Below are positions 1 to 10,638 of a stretch of DNA of 64,000 bases, piece after piece. The position numbers and the translations under genes were made by a program. The stretch is from contig NC_134366.1 of assembly GCF_035582795.1 (NCBI RefSeq), forward strand, positions 148,971,519 to 149,035,518. The letters are read 5' to 3'. The notes under the pieces are model-generated. The model was given only the letters and a program-made list of their open reading frames with translations. It was not told the DNA's origin and did not search any database. Numbering within the stretch: position 1 is the stretch's first letter; the number at the start of each line of letters is the position of its first letter. The DNA comes from Mycteria americana (taxonomy: Eukaryota > Chordata > Aves > Ciconiiformes > Ciconiidae).

Positions 1-382
1 CAGAAAAAGGGGGCTAAACTCATTATGCATAAACATGTATTGGAAATCCAAAGGGTTTCCAGCCACCAGAGAAATCACGTACTGCAGTGGTCTTACACTA
101 GGAGCTGGAATGGAAGAAATTCAAGCTGGTTTTGGATGTTACTTAATAAATTTACAAAAGGGATTATCTGACATGTAACAGCATTACCAAGGGAGGCTTA
201 AGGACCTGGCAGACCCCTCCCAGTCCTCTGCCCTCTGTTCCAGTCCTCTGCTGTTTTATTGCTCTTTTATTGCCCAGTCCTGATCACAGCGTACTCCCTC
301 AGCCAGAGCTCTGCATTTCGTTCAAAAGCTACTAGATGACCCTTAATGTTTATGTCATTTTTATCCTCATCATTTTCTTTAC
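1..382 (-). other. GEM last intron, 5' part (left edge of window)
   Basis: Intronic sequence downstream of the donor at 382-381. I looked on the minus strand for the conserved C-terminal exon (the region after REVSV and the basic tail) and did not find it, so it lies beyond base 1. I see no repeat or other element here. Confidence 0.8.
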
Positions 383-587
383 CTGCCACGGAAACTTCGC
401 GGCACCTGACAAGGTCACTTTTGTTGCCAACCAAAATAATGGGGATGTCTTCTTTCTGGCGTGCCCTGCGGAGCTGTATTCTGAGTTCGGAGGCCTTCTC
501 AAAGCTCGCCCGGTCTGTGATGGAGTAGACGATCAAGTACGCGTCTCCCACTTGCATGCAGTGGTCTCGAATCCATTCTCCCTCACG
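383..587 (-). CDS. GEM: GEM coding exon 3: core GTPase fold with the NKSD motif
   Basis: The acceptor CATTTGAACAG precedes CGT GAG GGA at 587, and the donor GCAG|GTAAAG follows 383. The 205-base exon codes for 68 full residues (138-205), including MQVGDAYLIVYSITDRASFE, the G4 motif NKSD and the start of the segment after it. It is nearly identical to human GEM. It ends one base into a codon that must be completed by the last exon, which is not in the window. Confidence 0.96.
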
Positions 588-1823
588 CTGTTCAAATGAA
601 ACAGTCAGACATCGTTATGGACAGAACAGATTTTACTTAGAAAGTATAACATTAAAGAATCCAAATACATTCCTGCTGTAACTGTAATGGGTACAGTTTG
701 AATCACAGTTATACTAAAAGTAATTCCAATGCGGTGATGGTATGAATACTTCACCACAAAGGAGGGCAAAACTTGCCCCAAATAATTCATTGTGCTGGCT
801 TTAGACTGGAATGAACACGGTCTGGAAAATGGCTTGAATGTTTTGTTTTATCATTAAAAAAATAAAGAAGGCTTGCACTTCTCAGGCCCACACTGCAGAG
901 CCATTAAGCATGCTTGGCTTGGTGCGGGGGTGGGGTGAATTGTATATTTTCCCTGATGCTGACATATGAAAAACACCTACTTTCTTTCCCAAAAGATACC
1001 TACTTTTGAATATTAGCGCTCACTCATATGCACTTTTCTTTTGGCATTTGACTAGAACAAATAAAAGTACCTTATTATCCCACATGTCGAGCAGTATAAT
1101 GGTTGCACTTTCCCCATCCACCATCAGGGTTCTTTCATACGTGTCTTCTGGAAAGAAAAGCAGAAATGTTGGGAATATATTATTTTGTGGCATCATGTAC
1201 ATTAAAAAGAAACAAGTAGTTAAATATGTATAATTTGTTCACAGTTCAAGTTATTGAGCCAAATTTTATGCTGGCTCACATTCAGTTCTTTCCTCATTTC
1301 CATCAGCACTGAACCTGCCCTCTGTTCATTACTGGTTGTCTTACTTTCCATGATATATGAAGGAGGCTGAAAGATCAGGAAACGAAATGTTCATTATTTT
1401 GGCTGATAGTCTCTTTATCTTATGTGGGAGAGAGAAAATAGAACCAGTGGAAGAAATAACCAAAGGCTGAACATTTGCCCCATGGGAGCAGCAGAGTCCA
1501 GCAAGGCTGAGTAATGGAAAATATTTGCTTTCGCTTTAGCAGGGACAGTTTACGGGTGAACAGTCACTGCTCCTGAGAGCCATACAGCTAAGAGCCGACA
1601 GGCAATGAGGACAGGGTTTTGTGAGACAAGAGCTGTTGAGTTTTAGAGAGGCTGAGACTTCTGCTGAGTCCTAGTTCTCTCCCATTTCATGGTTTCCCAC
1701 ATAACCTTTGATGTCAAAAAGCAAAGGAATCAACAAACCACAGAAGTTCAGTTATTTTGTACTGAGGCCACAAAAATTCATACCTAGATTATAAATGCCA
1801 TGTGACAAAGTTCTGCTTAGATC

Positions 1824-1854
<31 letters not shown>

Positions 1855-4655
1855 ATCTTCCCGCTCATAATTTTGATCAACCCTTGCTGTGAAATCTCAG
1901 TCTAGCTTCTGCTTCAAATACTAACCTTCCTTCTTTCCCCCAAACCTAGGGACATTTGGATGAGCAATATGGGATTTGGACCCATCTCTAGTCTTGCGTT
2001 GCTGGTCAGTGAAAAATGCCAGGCTTTGGGCTTCTGATCAAACCACTCCTCTCCCTGCAGTGTTTAAAGGGTCTGTCCCAACCATGCTTGTAGCTAGGAT
2101 CGTGTCTTAACTCTTGCCTCATAAAACTTCTGTTGGGTATTAACGGAGTGAACTTTCCCCTGAATTGTAATCAGAGCCTTTCCTTGAAGCCAGGGATCTA
2201 CATCCATGCAAAAGAATGAGCCAAAAATATTACACATTTAAAATAAAATCAAAGAGAGCCCAGGCTTGACACAGCTTAAAATGGAGAGATTAAAAACACA
2301 AAGCTAATCAAGAGGAGCAGTTTCCCTTGCAGGCCCAATAGCATCACACTTGCGTTCCTGAGTTAGATTGATCTTACAGTCAGCTGTGAAGCCAGTCCAT
2401 AAAAGCAGCTGTATGCCTGCTGTGAGGGGCTACCCTGAAACCATCCCCTCTTGTAATAATATTTCCAGTTTGCAAGCTAAAGTTTGGAGAATAGTTTCTT
2501 CAACTGATCGAGCATCTGCACGGGAACAAGCTCCAATACACCAGAGGACAACATCCAGAGGACTCCTTCTCCACTCCGTTACACATGGAGAGGCTACAAA
2601 CACGTAATCACACTCCTTGAAAATATTAGGCCCAAATGGTCATATTCAGCACTGAATATTCAGTACTATCATATTTGCACCTTGGTCAATCCTAAGGGAC
2701 TTCCGTAGGATATAAAACACACTGAAAGTGAGCAATTAGTTCATCTCATGCTTATTTCGAAGCTGACACTAAAAAAGGAGAGAAATACAACAATAGAAAG
2801 TTTTCTGATACCTCAGAAGAGCTGGCCTTGGCTACACTCCAAGCAATATTGCTGGGAGTGCGAAGGAAAGAGGAAACCATACAGCTTCGCATGGAGAAGG
2901 AAACCGTCTGACAAGGGTGTGCAAAGCAAATCAGCTGCCTTTTCTGACTGCTTGCCCAGGGCTCCTACTCTAGTTTGCTGGTGTAGCACTAGGAAATCTT
3001 TTATCAGAGATACTCCAGGCTGAGGAACTGGTATGATTACGGGGAAAGTCAGTGGTAGAAGCTGAAGGCAAAGCATACCTGAATAACTGATTCAGAGTGA
3101 CTGCACCGTGGGGAACTTCCAAATCCCCAAAGGCACAAAGATCTGTGCCCCCAGTCTGTGAGAGCAAGCAAGGAAAACGTGGGTCCAACCTTCCTGATGC
3201 TGGACAGTATTAAATCCTGAGTAAAACCTCTCCTAACTGGAGAGGTAAAGACACAAAAGGTGTCCTGCCTGTGCTTCACTGAGGACTGGAAGAGAAGCCC
3301 AGAAACTCTCTGTGCTAGCACTGGCACCATCGCACGGAGGGAGTACAGGCAGGAGAGGGAAGGGATACGGGAGAGAAGAGGAGACCATACTGCGTACTGA
3401 CGAGCAAAACCAGCCGGCAACCTGCATGTCCTCCAAAGGTGACAGCGTCTGCCTCCTTAGAGCCACAGCAGATTCCTGTTGCAGCACAACCCTTCCACAT
3501 CAGCATCTCACACACGAAATGTAGCTCAGGGCTTAGCGCCACAGCTTCATCTTCTGCGTGATCTGATCTTTGGGATTAAAGAACATTTCACAACCCTAAC
3601 TAAAGCAGGGGACAGCAGCAAGGGGGAAGCATCAAAGAAAGCCCTACAGCTTGCGCCTTTTCCCCTCGTTTGGGCAATGGGAATTTTCCTACACTGATGA
3701 AAGCCCTTTATCTGTTTTTCCCCTGGGGGAACCTATGCTGGGCAAGTAACATGAAATAAGGAGGAGATATATTTTACTCAAACTCCATACAGCCTACACT
3801 GAGGTAATATGTTTATACAGAAAGGCTGAGATTACTTCTAATGGCAAATATTTTGGAGGTGATTGAAGGACTCAGCTTATTACTTCTAAACTTTTCATTC
3901 TCGTAGACCATGAGGACCTTCAGTTGTTTTCTCTCCCCCATAGAAAGCTGGAGTCAGCCCCATGGAGCCAGTGGTGAACAAATGTTGGACCAGCATGAAA
4001 GCTGAACCAGCCTCCTGTGTAGCATCACCACAGGCAGGAATCAGGCAGCTTCCAACAGGTATTTTGAAATGAAATAGCATGAGAATCTGAACTGTTCTCT
4101 TTCAGAGGCTTTTGATCATTGTTAGGAAGTATCCTACTCATCTTATTTTGCTTTCTTGTTTTCTTAAGACAGATGCATGTGTCGAATCAGTTTTGATGGT
4201 CAGATCCAAATGTTTGTTACCTCAATTTTTGATTAAACGGCCTCTCTGATTTTCTGTGCCAATTAGTACTGGCAGGGCTGACTGCAAGCAAACACAAACA
4301 CCCCAGGGCATAACGACCTACCTCCCAGCACCTCACAGTCGCTGTCGATGCTGTCATGCACCCCCGCAAAGATGTTGGCTAGCGAAGACTTGCCTACGCT
4401 GTGCTCCCCGATCAGCACCACCCGGTAGCAATTGCTGCCGGACTCAGAGGAGATGACGGAGTCGGACGACTCCGAGGACCAGCTCCTTCTGTAGTATTCA
4501 TCGGGACTGATGGTGTATCGCTTCTGCGGGTTGTACTCGTTGGAGTCTTTCTGGACCAGCAGATTCTTTCCATCAGCAGGGATGCTCCACCGCTGCTGCT
4601 GCTGCTGCAGGCTGCTGTTGTGGCTGCGACGCATGGTAACATTGTTGAGGGTCAT
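383..4655 (-). CDS. GEM: GEM, RGK-family GTP-binding protein (partial gene, 3' end outside window)
   Basis: GEM is a Ras-related RGK GTPase that binds calmodulin, 14-3-3 and voltage-gated calcium channel beta subunits, lowers calcium current and affects Rho-kinase and cytoskeletal shape (family knowledge). Three coding exons join in phase (4655-4322, 1147-1071, 587-383) to give residues 1-205. Seen in the sequence: start MTLNNVTM as in human GEM, a Ser-rich segment RRSWSSESSDSVISSESG (about 57-73), the P-loop GEHSVGKS (83-90), the unusual RGK G3 region LLDMWDNK in place of a Ras DxxGQ, and the G4 motif NKSD (192-195). Human GEM is 296 residues, so about 90 residues (rest of the G domain and the basic, calmodulin-binding C-terminus) must lie left of base 1. 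The ATG is nine bases inside its exon. No frameshift or stop is seen. Confidence 0.96.
588..1070 (-). other. GEM intron between coding exons 2 and 3
   Basis: A 483-base GT-AG intron bounded by AAG|GTACTT and GAACAG|CGT. It is AT-rich and I see no mobile element or RNA gene in it. Confidence 0.9.
1071..1147 (-). CDS. GEM: GEM coding exon 2: switch region with the RGK-type G3 motif
   Basis: A 77-base exon between a pyrimidine-rich acceptor (CTTTTCTTTCCAG) and the donor AAG|GTACTT. It codes for DTYERTLMVDGESATIILLD followed by MWDNK and ends in phase 0. Human GEM has Glu in place of Asp in the DMW(E/D)N motif. That motif replaces the catalytic DxxGQ of Ras and is the hallmark of RGK proteins. 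Confidence 0.95.
1148..4321 (-). other. GEM intron between coding exons 1 and 2
   Basis: A 3.2-kb GT-AG intron. The only outstanding element is a 28-base run of G on the plus strand at 1824-1851. Short open frames at 2.8-3.7 kb, on both strands, show no recognisable domain and are treated as chance. Confidence 0.85.
1824..1851 (+). repeat. Uninterrupted run of 28 G
   Basis: Twenty-eight consecutive G bases between ATC and CAGATC, inside a GEM intron. The pre-mRNA, made from the minus strand, would carry poly-C here. The plus strand could fold as a G-quadruplex, which is known for long G runs. The exact length is likely to vary between individuals and to be uncertain in an assembly. Confidence 0.95.
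4322..4655 (-). CDS. GEM: GEM coding exon 1 (exon 2 of the transcript): start codon, N-terminus, P-loop
   Basis: Acceptor TTCTCACTAG precedes a short 5'UTR at 4664, and the ATG is at 4655-4653. The exon codes for 111 full residues and ends on the first base of a split codon, with donor GAG|GTAGGT at 4322/4321. The sequence includes five consecutive Gln codons (residues 17-21) written mostly as CAG, a slightly longer Gln run than in human GEM. The frame continues into the next exon as G|AA (Glu). Confidence 0.96.
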
Positions 4656-4664
4656 TTTTTACCC

Positions 4665-6392
4665 CTAGTGAGAAACAGGGAAATCACAGCCATTACCCAC
4701 AAAACATTTAGAAACGCCTTAACGCCTCTTATTAACTCCAAGGCAGCATGTCCTGCTCTTCTATATACAACAAAATAAAAATGAGACTTTCCACACTCTT
4801 TCGTAGTTGCTGGTACACAAAAAAATATTCCTACTTAGTGAGTCAGAGGCTTTTTCCTAGGGATGATACCACCCTCACGTGCGAAATCCTGTCTTTGTTT
4901 AGCCTTTACAAGCTCACGGCTGTGCTAGGTGCAGCCCAGCCCTGGAGAGCGTGAGGCATGGCTGTGTCCCAGGCGGAGAAGGAAGGGGCAGCGTTCGCCA
5001 GAGCTGTCCGACATGGGAGCTGCATCCCTGCTGAGAGGCAGCCTACGGTACAGGCAGCACCTCAGGTACGGCTGCCCATCCTTTGCGCTTAACTGGGGGC
5101 AAACAGAGGCACCGGTCCCAGTTGCCTCCAACTCCCAGTGCAGCTGGGCGTACAGCATCTTTCACATCGTCTCAGTTAAGGGCTGAACCTTTTGGGAAAG
5201 CAATAAGGCATCACTCGCTGCACCCTTAGACAATCCTGATATGAGAAAAGAGCCATGCAAGCAAGTCTTGCTATGATGGGGCGGACTTGGGTCTTGTCTA
5301 CGGCCGGGTAAACAAAGAATGACTCTGCTTCAGGCAGTGGCTTTTTGGCTGGTAAAAGGGAGGACACAGTCAAGTCTAACAGCTTTTCTGAGGAGGTACA
5401 GGTTCTAGCCGCTACAGGAGGTAGCGCAGAGAGAAAAAGTTCATAAATTTACAGATATTAAATCGACAACTTCATTTACTGCACAATCGCTCTTCTTATC
5501 TAAGCATGGCTCTTAATTACATTTTACTCAGCAAACTCCATTTTGCCTTGCTTGGAGGCAGAGGACAGTGATGTCATTCTCACGGGCCAACAGCTACCAT
5601 TTTTAGGAAAGTTACTTTGATGCATTCCAGTTCCCAAAGTGACAGTTATTTAGACATTTTGCTTTTTGCCATACATCTGATGTTTCTCGGCCCTCTTCTC
5701 CACATTAGTAAATAGGGTAACTGTCCGTAAAATGTACCCGACCGCTTTCAAATCTGAATAATAGGTGGTGAACAAAAAAAGTACAGAATCACATCAAAAC
5801 AACACATACAAATAGCTATTCCTCTTCACACAAAACTGCCTGAAAACTTCTTAGAATAAATGCACAGCAGGACATAGAAAAAAATATACAGAAGAAGCAC
5901 ACTCTATCTGAACTTATTTCCGCATACGCAGTATTTTCTCTGTGATGCGCAGTACTCAGTGGCAAAATGAGATCATTTGCCTAGTCCTAGTCACAGTAAC
6001 TTTGTCAGCAAGAAATACACCTAACTAGAAATCACACGCCAAGCAAAGCCTGCTTCACAAACAGAATGAAATATTTCCTGCAGTTGAATTTTAAAATGCA
6101 TTTTTTCCTTGCTGAAAAGACTAGATGAGAAAAGCCAGCTCCGATTCAGTCAAACAACAGAGCCTAACTCACAACTTGCAATAAACCGTCACGCACTAAA
6201 CAGTCGCAAACATGAACATTTTACGATTTCGCCCCTAACAAATTATCATCCTTCATTAAACAAAGCCAAACGAGTCCCTGTCGCACATTGCGTTCCAAGT
6301 GCAAACTGGCTGTGATACCCCACGCTGCATTTAGCTGCCTGGGTCCCTAGCATCGACAGTAAAAGACGGGGTCCGAACCAGTGCTGCCTTAC
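4665..6392 (-). other. GEM first intron (5'UTR intron)
   Basis: Inferred 1.7-kb intron from donor GAA|GTAAGG at 6393/6392 to acceptor CACTAG at 4665. It is GC-rich near 4.9-5.1 kb and AT-rich at 5.5-6.3 kb. No repeat or gene was recognised. Confidence 0.6.
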
Positions 6393-6510
6393 TTCTGCCA
6401 GCTCCTCCAGGCAGCCGGGTCCTTTGCTCGCGCTGCCCCTCTCTCTCAGCGGGCTGTGGTACGCTGAGCTGCTCGGCCGAAGTAAATCCTCTCCTGCTTT
6501 GGGGCTGCCT
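6393..6510 (-). other. GEM: GEM noncoding first exon (predicted)
   Basis: Human GEM has a noncoding first exon, with translation beginning in exon 2, and the acceptor nine bases before the ATG here requires the same. On the minus strand a good donor, GCAGAA|GTAAGG, occurs at 6393/6392. The transcription start is put near 6510, about 25-30 bases after the TATA-like element at 6536-6542. The start is an estimate and has no transcript support here. Confidence 0.5.
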
Positions 6511-6535
6511 CTTTAATTCTTTCTCAGCAAACCTG

Positions 6536-6590
6536 GTTTATATTAAGCCCATCTGATCAGAGACAGGGCTTTTCCGTGACGTGGTTGGCC
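6536..6590 (-). promoter_or_regulatory. GEM: Probable GEM promoter: TATA-like box with an upstream CRE-like site
   Basis: On the minus strand, TTAATATAAACC (TATAAAC at 6542-6536) lies just upstream of the predicted first exon. About 35 bases further upstream, at 6577-6584, the plus strand reads TGACGTGG, a CREB/ATF half-site (minus CCACGTCA), next to a CCAAC motif. GEM is known as an immediate-early gene induced by mitogens and cAMP/calcium signals, so a TATA plus CRE arrangement fits. The assignment rests on position and motif only. Confidence 0.5.
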
Positions 6591-6599
6591 TTTCCATAC

Positions 6600-9500
6600 A
6601 ACAGCCAGCCCCCAGCTGGGAGGACGCAGACATGCAGAAGAGCAAAAACTTGCAAACAACCTCAAAAGAGTTACTCAAAATCATATGATTGTCTTCATAT
6701 TGCCAGTAAAATAAACACATTTGGTTCTTGCATGATGAAAACAGGAAAGTGGAAAAAAACCGAAGTAATGCATGCCACTTCGCCTCACTCAGTTTTTCAT
6801 TCAAACTTTATCAAAATTAATGATGTTTAAAAAATTACATAAGCTTAATTAATGCATAAAATGCTGTAAATGTATTATGTTCTCTGTCTGCAAAATGCAC
6901 TTAACCCCCTGCTGGACAAAACGTTTCTTTGGATTAAAATATCTGAATGTTATTTTGGAATTATCCTAAAAATAAGAATATTATTCTGTTTTTTAAAAAA
7001 ATTAAAATCTAACATAGACAATCCTATTTTTCTCTGTCAGCCTCCAAGTGACTGCACCCGGTTTCCTGAACTGCATAGTCAGCTCTCACTTCTGCTGCAA
7101 CCCTTTACTAACAGGGGCTTGAGAAAACACCCAACTAAGAAGTCAGTGTTACTCCAGCTGGATGGTGGCAAAGATGCATCAGAACACACAAAGTCCGCAC
7201 ACGGTCAGAGTAGCACAGTGCTGATTCCGTCCACAGCTCATTAGGAAAGATGAATATATAGTGTACGTGCCACAAACCCAGGGTCTTCTCCTTAAAAATT
7301 TATGATCTCATAACTCATTGGCAGAAGAAATTTTGCCAGAGGGAAAAAATAATACAAACCTGTAATGTGTGTCGCTGGGTGACGCTTCTAACAACGTATG
7401 TAAAATACTTCTTAACAGATAAAGAGTAATAAACTTTCACAGAACTACTCAGTAGGGGCACCACAAGTTGTATAAAAGCATATGGAAACTCTACAGTCAG
7501 CCTTCAATTATCCAGGTTCTGGATTAACTATGATGAGCTCAAAACCAAGCTCCTGCAGCTTTCCTTTATATTTACAATCTCCTAGTAACTCTACCAGCCC
7601 CTGAAACCAACAGGTGACTAATTCTTATCCCGCACGTGGGAAGTCTGAACAACTTCACTGCTGAGCAGGGACAAGAATATATTTTTTCATGTGCCCATTC
7701 TTCTCGGTTACGGGCAAGCAAGCCTTTAACTGACAATATACCTTTATTAAAGGGAGTAGTGATATGCAGAAAAGAATATTTATTGCCATGATTGCAGCAT
7801 AGCACTTATTTCACATTCCTCCACTGTAAAATTGATTGGTTTTCCCCTGAAAAACCAGACCTTTATGAAAATCTTCAGTTGAAATCAGCTGGCTTTGCTT
7901 CCCCTTTGGCTTTATTGCATTCCTGTGTCTTTCGTGAGGATTTTCAGGGCCCTCCTGAGTCCATTCTCAAGTTTAAAGAGCCAAGAGCATTTCCCAAAGT
8001 AATAAGCTCTCATCAATTTACACGGAAATTATTCAGACCTACTGAGGGGAGACTTGGACAAAAATATGTCCTGATTTTTCTTCACCTGCATTTCACTGCT
8101 TGGCAGCAGCTGAACTGGCCCCAAGTCCTGCATCTCCACCCCACCTGCCCCTTACACAGCGGGCTGCGAGGCTCTGCTGCTGTGTGATAATCCCAAAGAG
8201 CACAAAGTGGCACGTCCCTCTGCGTGGGATGTACAGAGCAGCTGTTAATACTCACTGCACAAAATGGAACAACATCTCTGTTGGGGAAGGTTTATGGCAT
8301 GGCCAGCGGTTTGCAAGAAGACTTTTGCTGTCGCGACTCAGTGCCACTTCCGAAGTTGCTCATTTTTTTGAAACATGCTGGAAATCATGAAGGTGAGTGG
8401 GTGGCTGGAGTATTGTGCTCTGCACCTTGGGTTCACTTCGCTCTCTTCAAGTTGTCTGTAATTTGTCACCAAGAGTGAAAAAACAAAACCTGTCCACTGC
8501 AGGACTGGAGACATTTATGGCCAGATTGATCTCAGCAGAACTGTAGGCTCTAACATCTCACCCAAATGTTTAACTTATATCATAGTAGAAAGCACAGGTA
8601 GCAGAAATAAAGCAATGTCAGAAAAGCCTTTACGTTTAGTTATGGTTAGTGTTAGATCAGGAATTGCTAGACATCATCTTCCATATCCTCTTCATAAAAT
8701 TCAAGGCAGACAAAGAAAACACAGCTCTTCATCGACCACACAATACATCTCTTCTATAAAGCCTCCATAAGTGTTGTCCCAACTGTGGCATGAAGTGCTT
8801 GCACTTGGGAAACTTGCACGTGTGTTTTCCTTTGCACTGCCTCTTTTGAGCCTATTCTGGTTTTCCAACTGGACAATAAACTTTCCAGATCCCATTCTAT
8901 ACTACTGTCTGCCTCCACGTGATGAAGAGCTCTTGTTCCTCAGGGAATGCCATCAGCACTCATGGATTTCAATCACTATATCTGTGGGGAAAACTTTTCC
9001 TAATGTTTTTTTAAAGCTGGGGAGAGGTGCAGCATTTTCAGCCTCCTGGTACTTGCTTACAAGGGAAAACAACAGGTCAATTAATGAAACATAGGAACTG
9101 AGCCCTTCTCAGTAGGACTGACTATAGGCTTGAATTTCCAAGTACAATCCCATAGACTGATGGAGGCTGATGCAGTCCTGGACTGCTCAACCGTGTTGCA
9201 CTCTTCGCTGGTCAACACTGCTGCAGCTCACAAACTGCCTGAGATACGGGCACAAGATGAGACAAACCATAAGGCAAGGTGCTGTCGTAACACACACGAG
9301 TGCTCGGGATGTTGCTGCCTGGTGCAATATTAAAACTCAGAGCAATTGCTTTTCACCCGTCTTACCCATTCTTTGCTTCAATAATCACTTCTTAAAGGAA
9401 TGCTCCTTGCAGCCAGGGTGAAGTAAACATCGCAGAGTAACAGCTCTGCAATCTTTCTCCAGCCAGTTACAATTAGACCACGTGATGCCCAGAGCAATTA

Positions 9501-9611
9501 GGCAGAAATTTTCCATTGGATATAAAACAGCAGTGCTTTTTAGCTGACACTTCTTTAGCCATTTTGTATTTATGTATATGTAGGCAAAAGTAGTTCCTCA
9601 AATCGCCTTCT
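6600..9611. other. Intergenic sequence upstream of GEM
   Basis: No gene, tRNA or young repeat recognised. Open frames of up to 131 codons (for example 7792-8187, plus) show no known domain or conserved splice pattern. The region could hold GEM enhancers, but nothing in it can be named from sequence alone. Confidence 0.6.
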
Positions 9612-9926
9612 GGCATGAGGGTCATGTGTAGAGAGGACCTGAATCAACTTGGAGGGGGAGGGAAATGCAAGAGGGGAAAAAAATCAAAAAAAGCAGGAAA
9701 AACAAAATTCAGATTTATTTTAATAGAAATTGAATGCAGACTGTCTGAAAGAGCACTTTCTCCCTATACATTTAGTAGAAGAGTATGTCTTCATTTTTCC
9801 CCTCAGAGGACCTAACTTAGTAGACTGTTCCCAACAGTTAGTTGCCTGTAAAGGCAGTGAATGAAGTCCACCGCCTTCCTTTCCTCCACACCATTGCGGC
9901 ATTTCACATTTCGCTCTGCTTCGCAC
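9612..9926 (+). repeat. Copy A of a diverged local duplication
   Basis: This stretch aligns in the same order and orientation with 10375-10638. Shared blocks include GATTTATTTTA (9712 and 10444), CCTCAGAGGA (about 9801 and 10517), ACTGTTCCCA (9824 and 10539), a CTTCCTTTCCTCC-like block (about 9874 and 10587) and a final GCAC. The offset falls from 732 to about 715 bases because of small gaps. I do not recognise it as a known repeat family; it may be a tandem duplication or two copies of an old mobile element. Confidence 0.7.
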
Positions 9927-10374
9927 ATACGTCAGTGCTGGCTGGCCCTTGGCAGTTCTCGGCCCCACCAACAGCATCAGCTATGGGCAGAAATGGTTTT
10001 GGGTCTAGGCACAATGCCAGGCTGGGCAGCGCTGGGAACACTGGGAGTACCCGCGGTTACTGTAAGCCTTAGTGGAGCTGCTCCAGGGTCACCATCCATT
10101 CCTGCAGCACAGCGAGCCACAGGCAGCTCGGTGAGCAAGTGTAGAACAAAAAGCAAAAATACACGTGCGACGAAGCTGCATTAGGCCCATAGCAGTGGGA
10201 CCGTTAGCTTATTTACGCCTACTCATGCCCACAGCTTTGCCTTTGCCTTTCCTGCTTCACATCCAATGTCTAGGTAAGAAGTTTCATGCTGAGTGATAAA
10301 GGTAACAGGGATAAAACACTCTGAAACTGGGAGGTATGAGGTAGGGAAATGAAGGATTATGTGCTTGAGGAGAA

Positions 10375-10638
10375 CTACTGAGGGTCTTAAGCGGGGGACA
10401 GGGTGGAGAAAGACATTTAGAAATTAAGGAAAAATAAAACTTTGATTTATTTTAAGGGAAACAGAGCCAGGACCACCTGAAAGTGCCCCCCTATCTAAAA
10501 AAAGGCCACTGCTTCCCTCAGAGGAGCAAATTCAGTATACTGTTCCCAGCAATTGCTTTCAGAGGGGACTGAATTTGTTCCAACACCTTCTTTCCTCCCA
10601 CGTCGCAGCAGAATTTTTACAATTCTTCAACTGAGCAC
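10375..10638 (+). repeat. Copy B of a diverged local duplication
   Basis: Partner of 9612-9926; see that entry for the shared blocks. The best-preserved part is 10444-10600. Divergence by eye is considerable (many substitutions and several small gaps), so the duplication is old. No open frame is conserved between the copies, which argues against a duplicated coding exon. Confidence 0.7.

Noticed and set aside
1..380. Last GEM coding exon
   Set aside because: The open frame continuing past 383 is intron read-through; the conserved C-terminal GEM sequence is not present.
4401..4778. 125-codon plus-strand open frame
   Set aside because: Antisense of the first GEM coding exon, whose minus-strand protein is clearly GEM.
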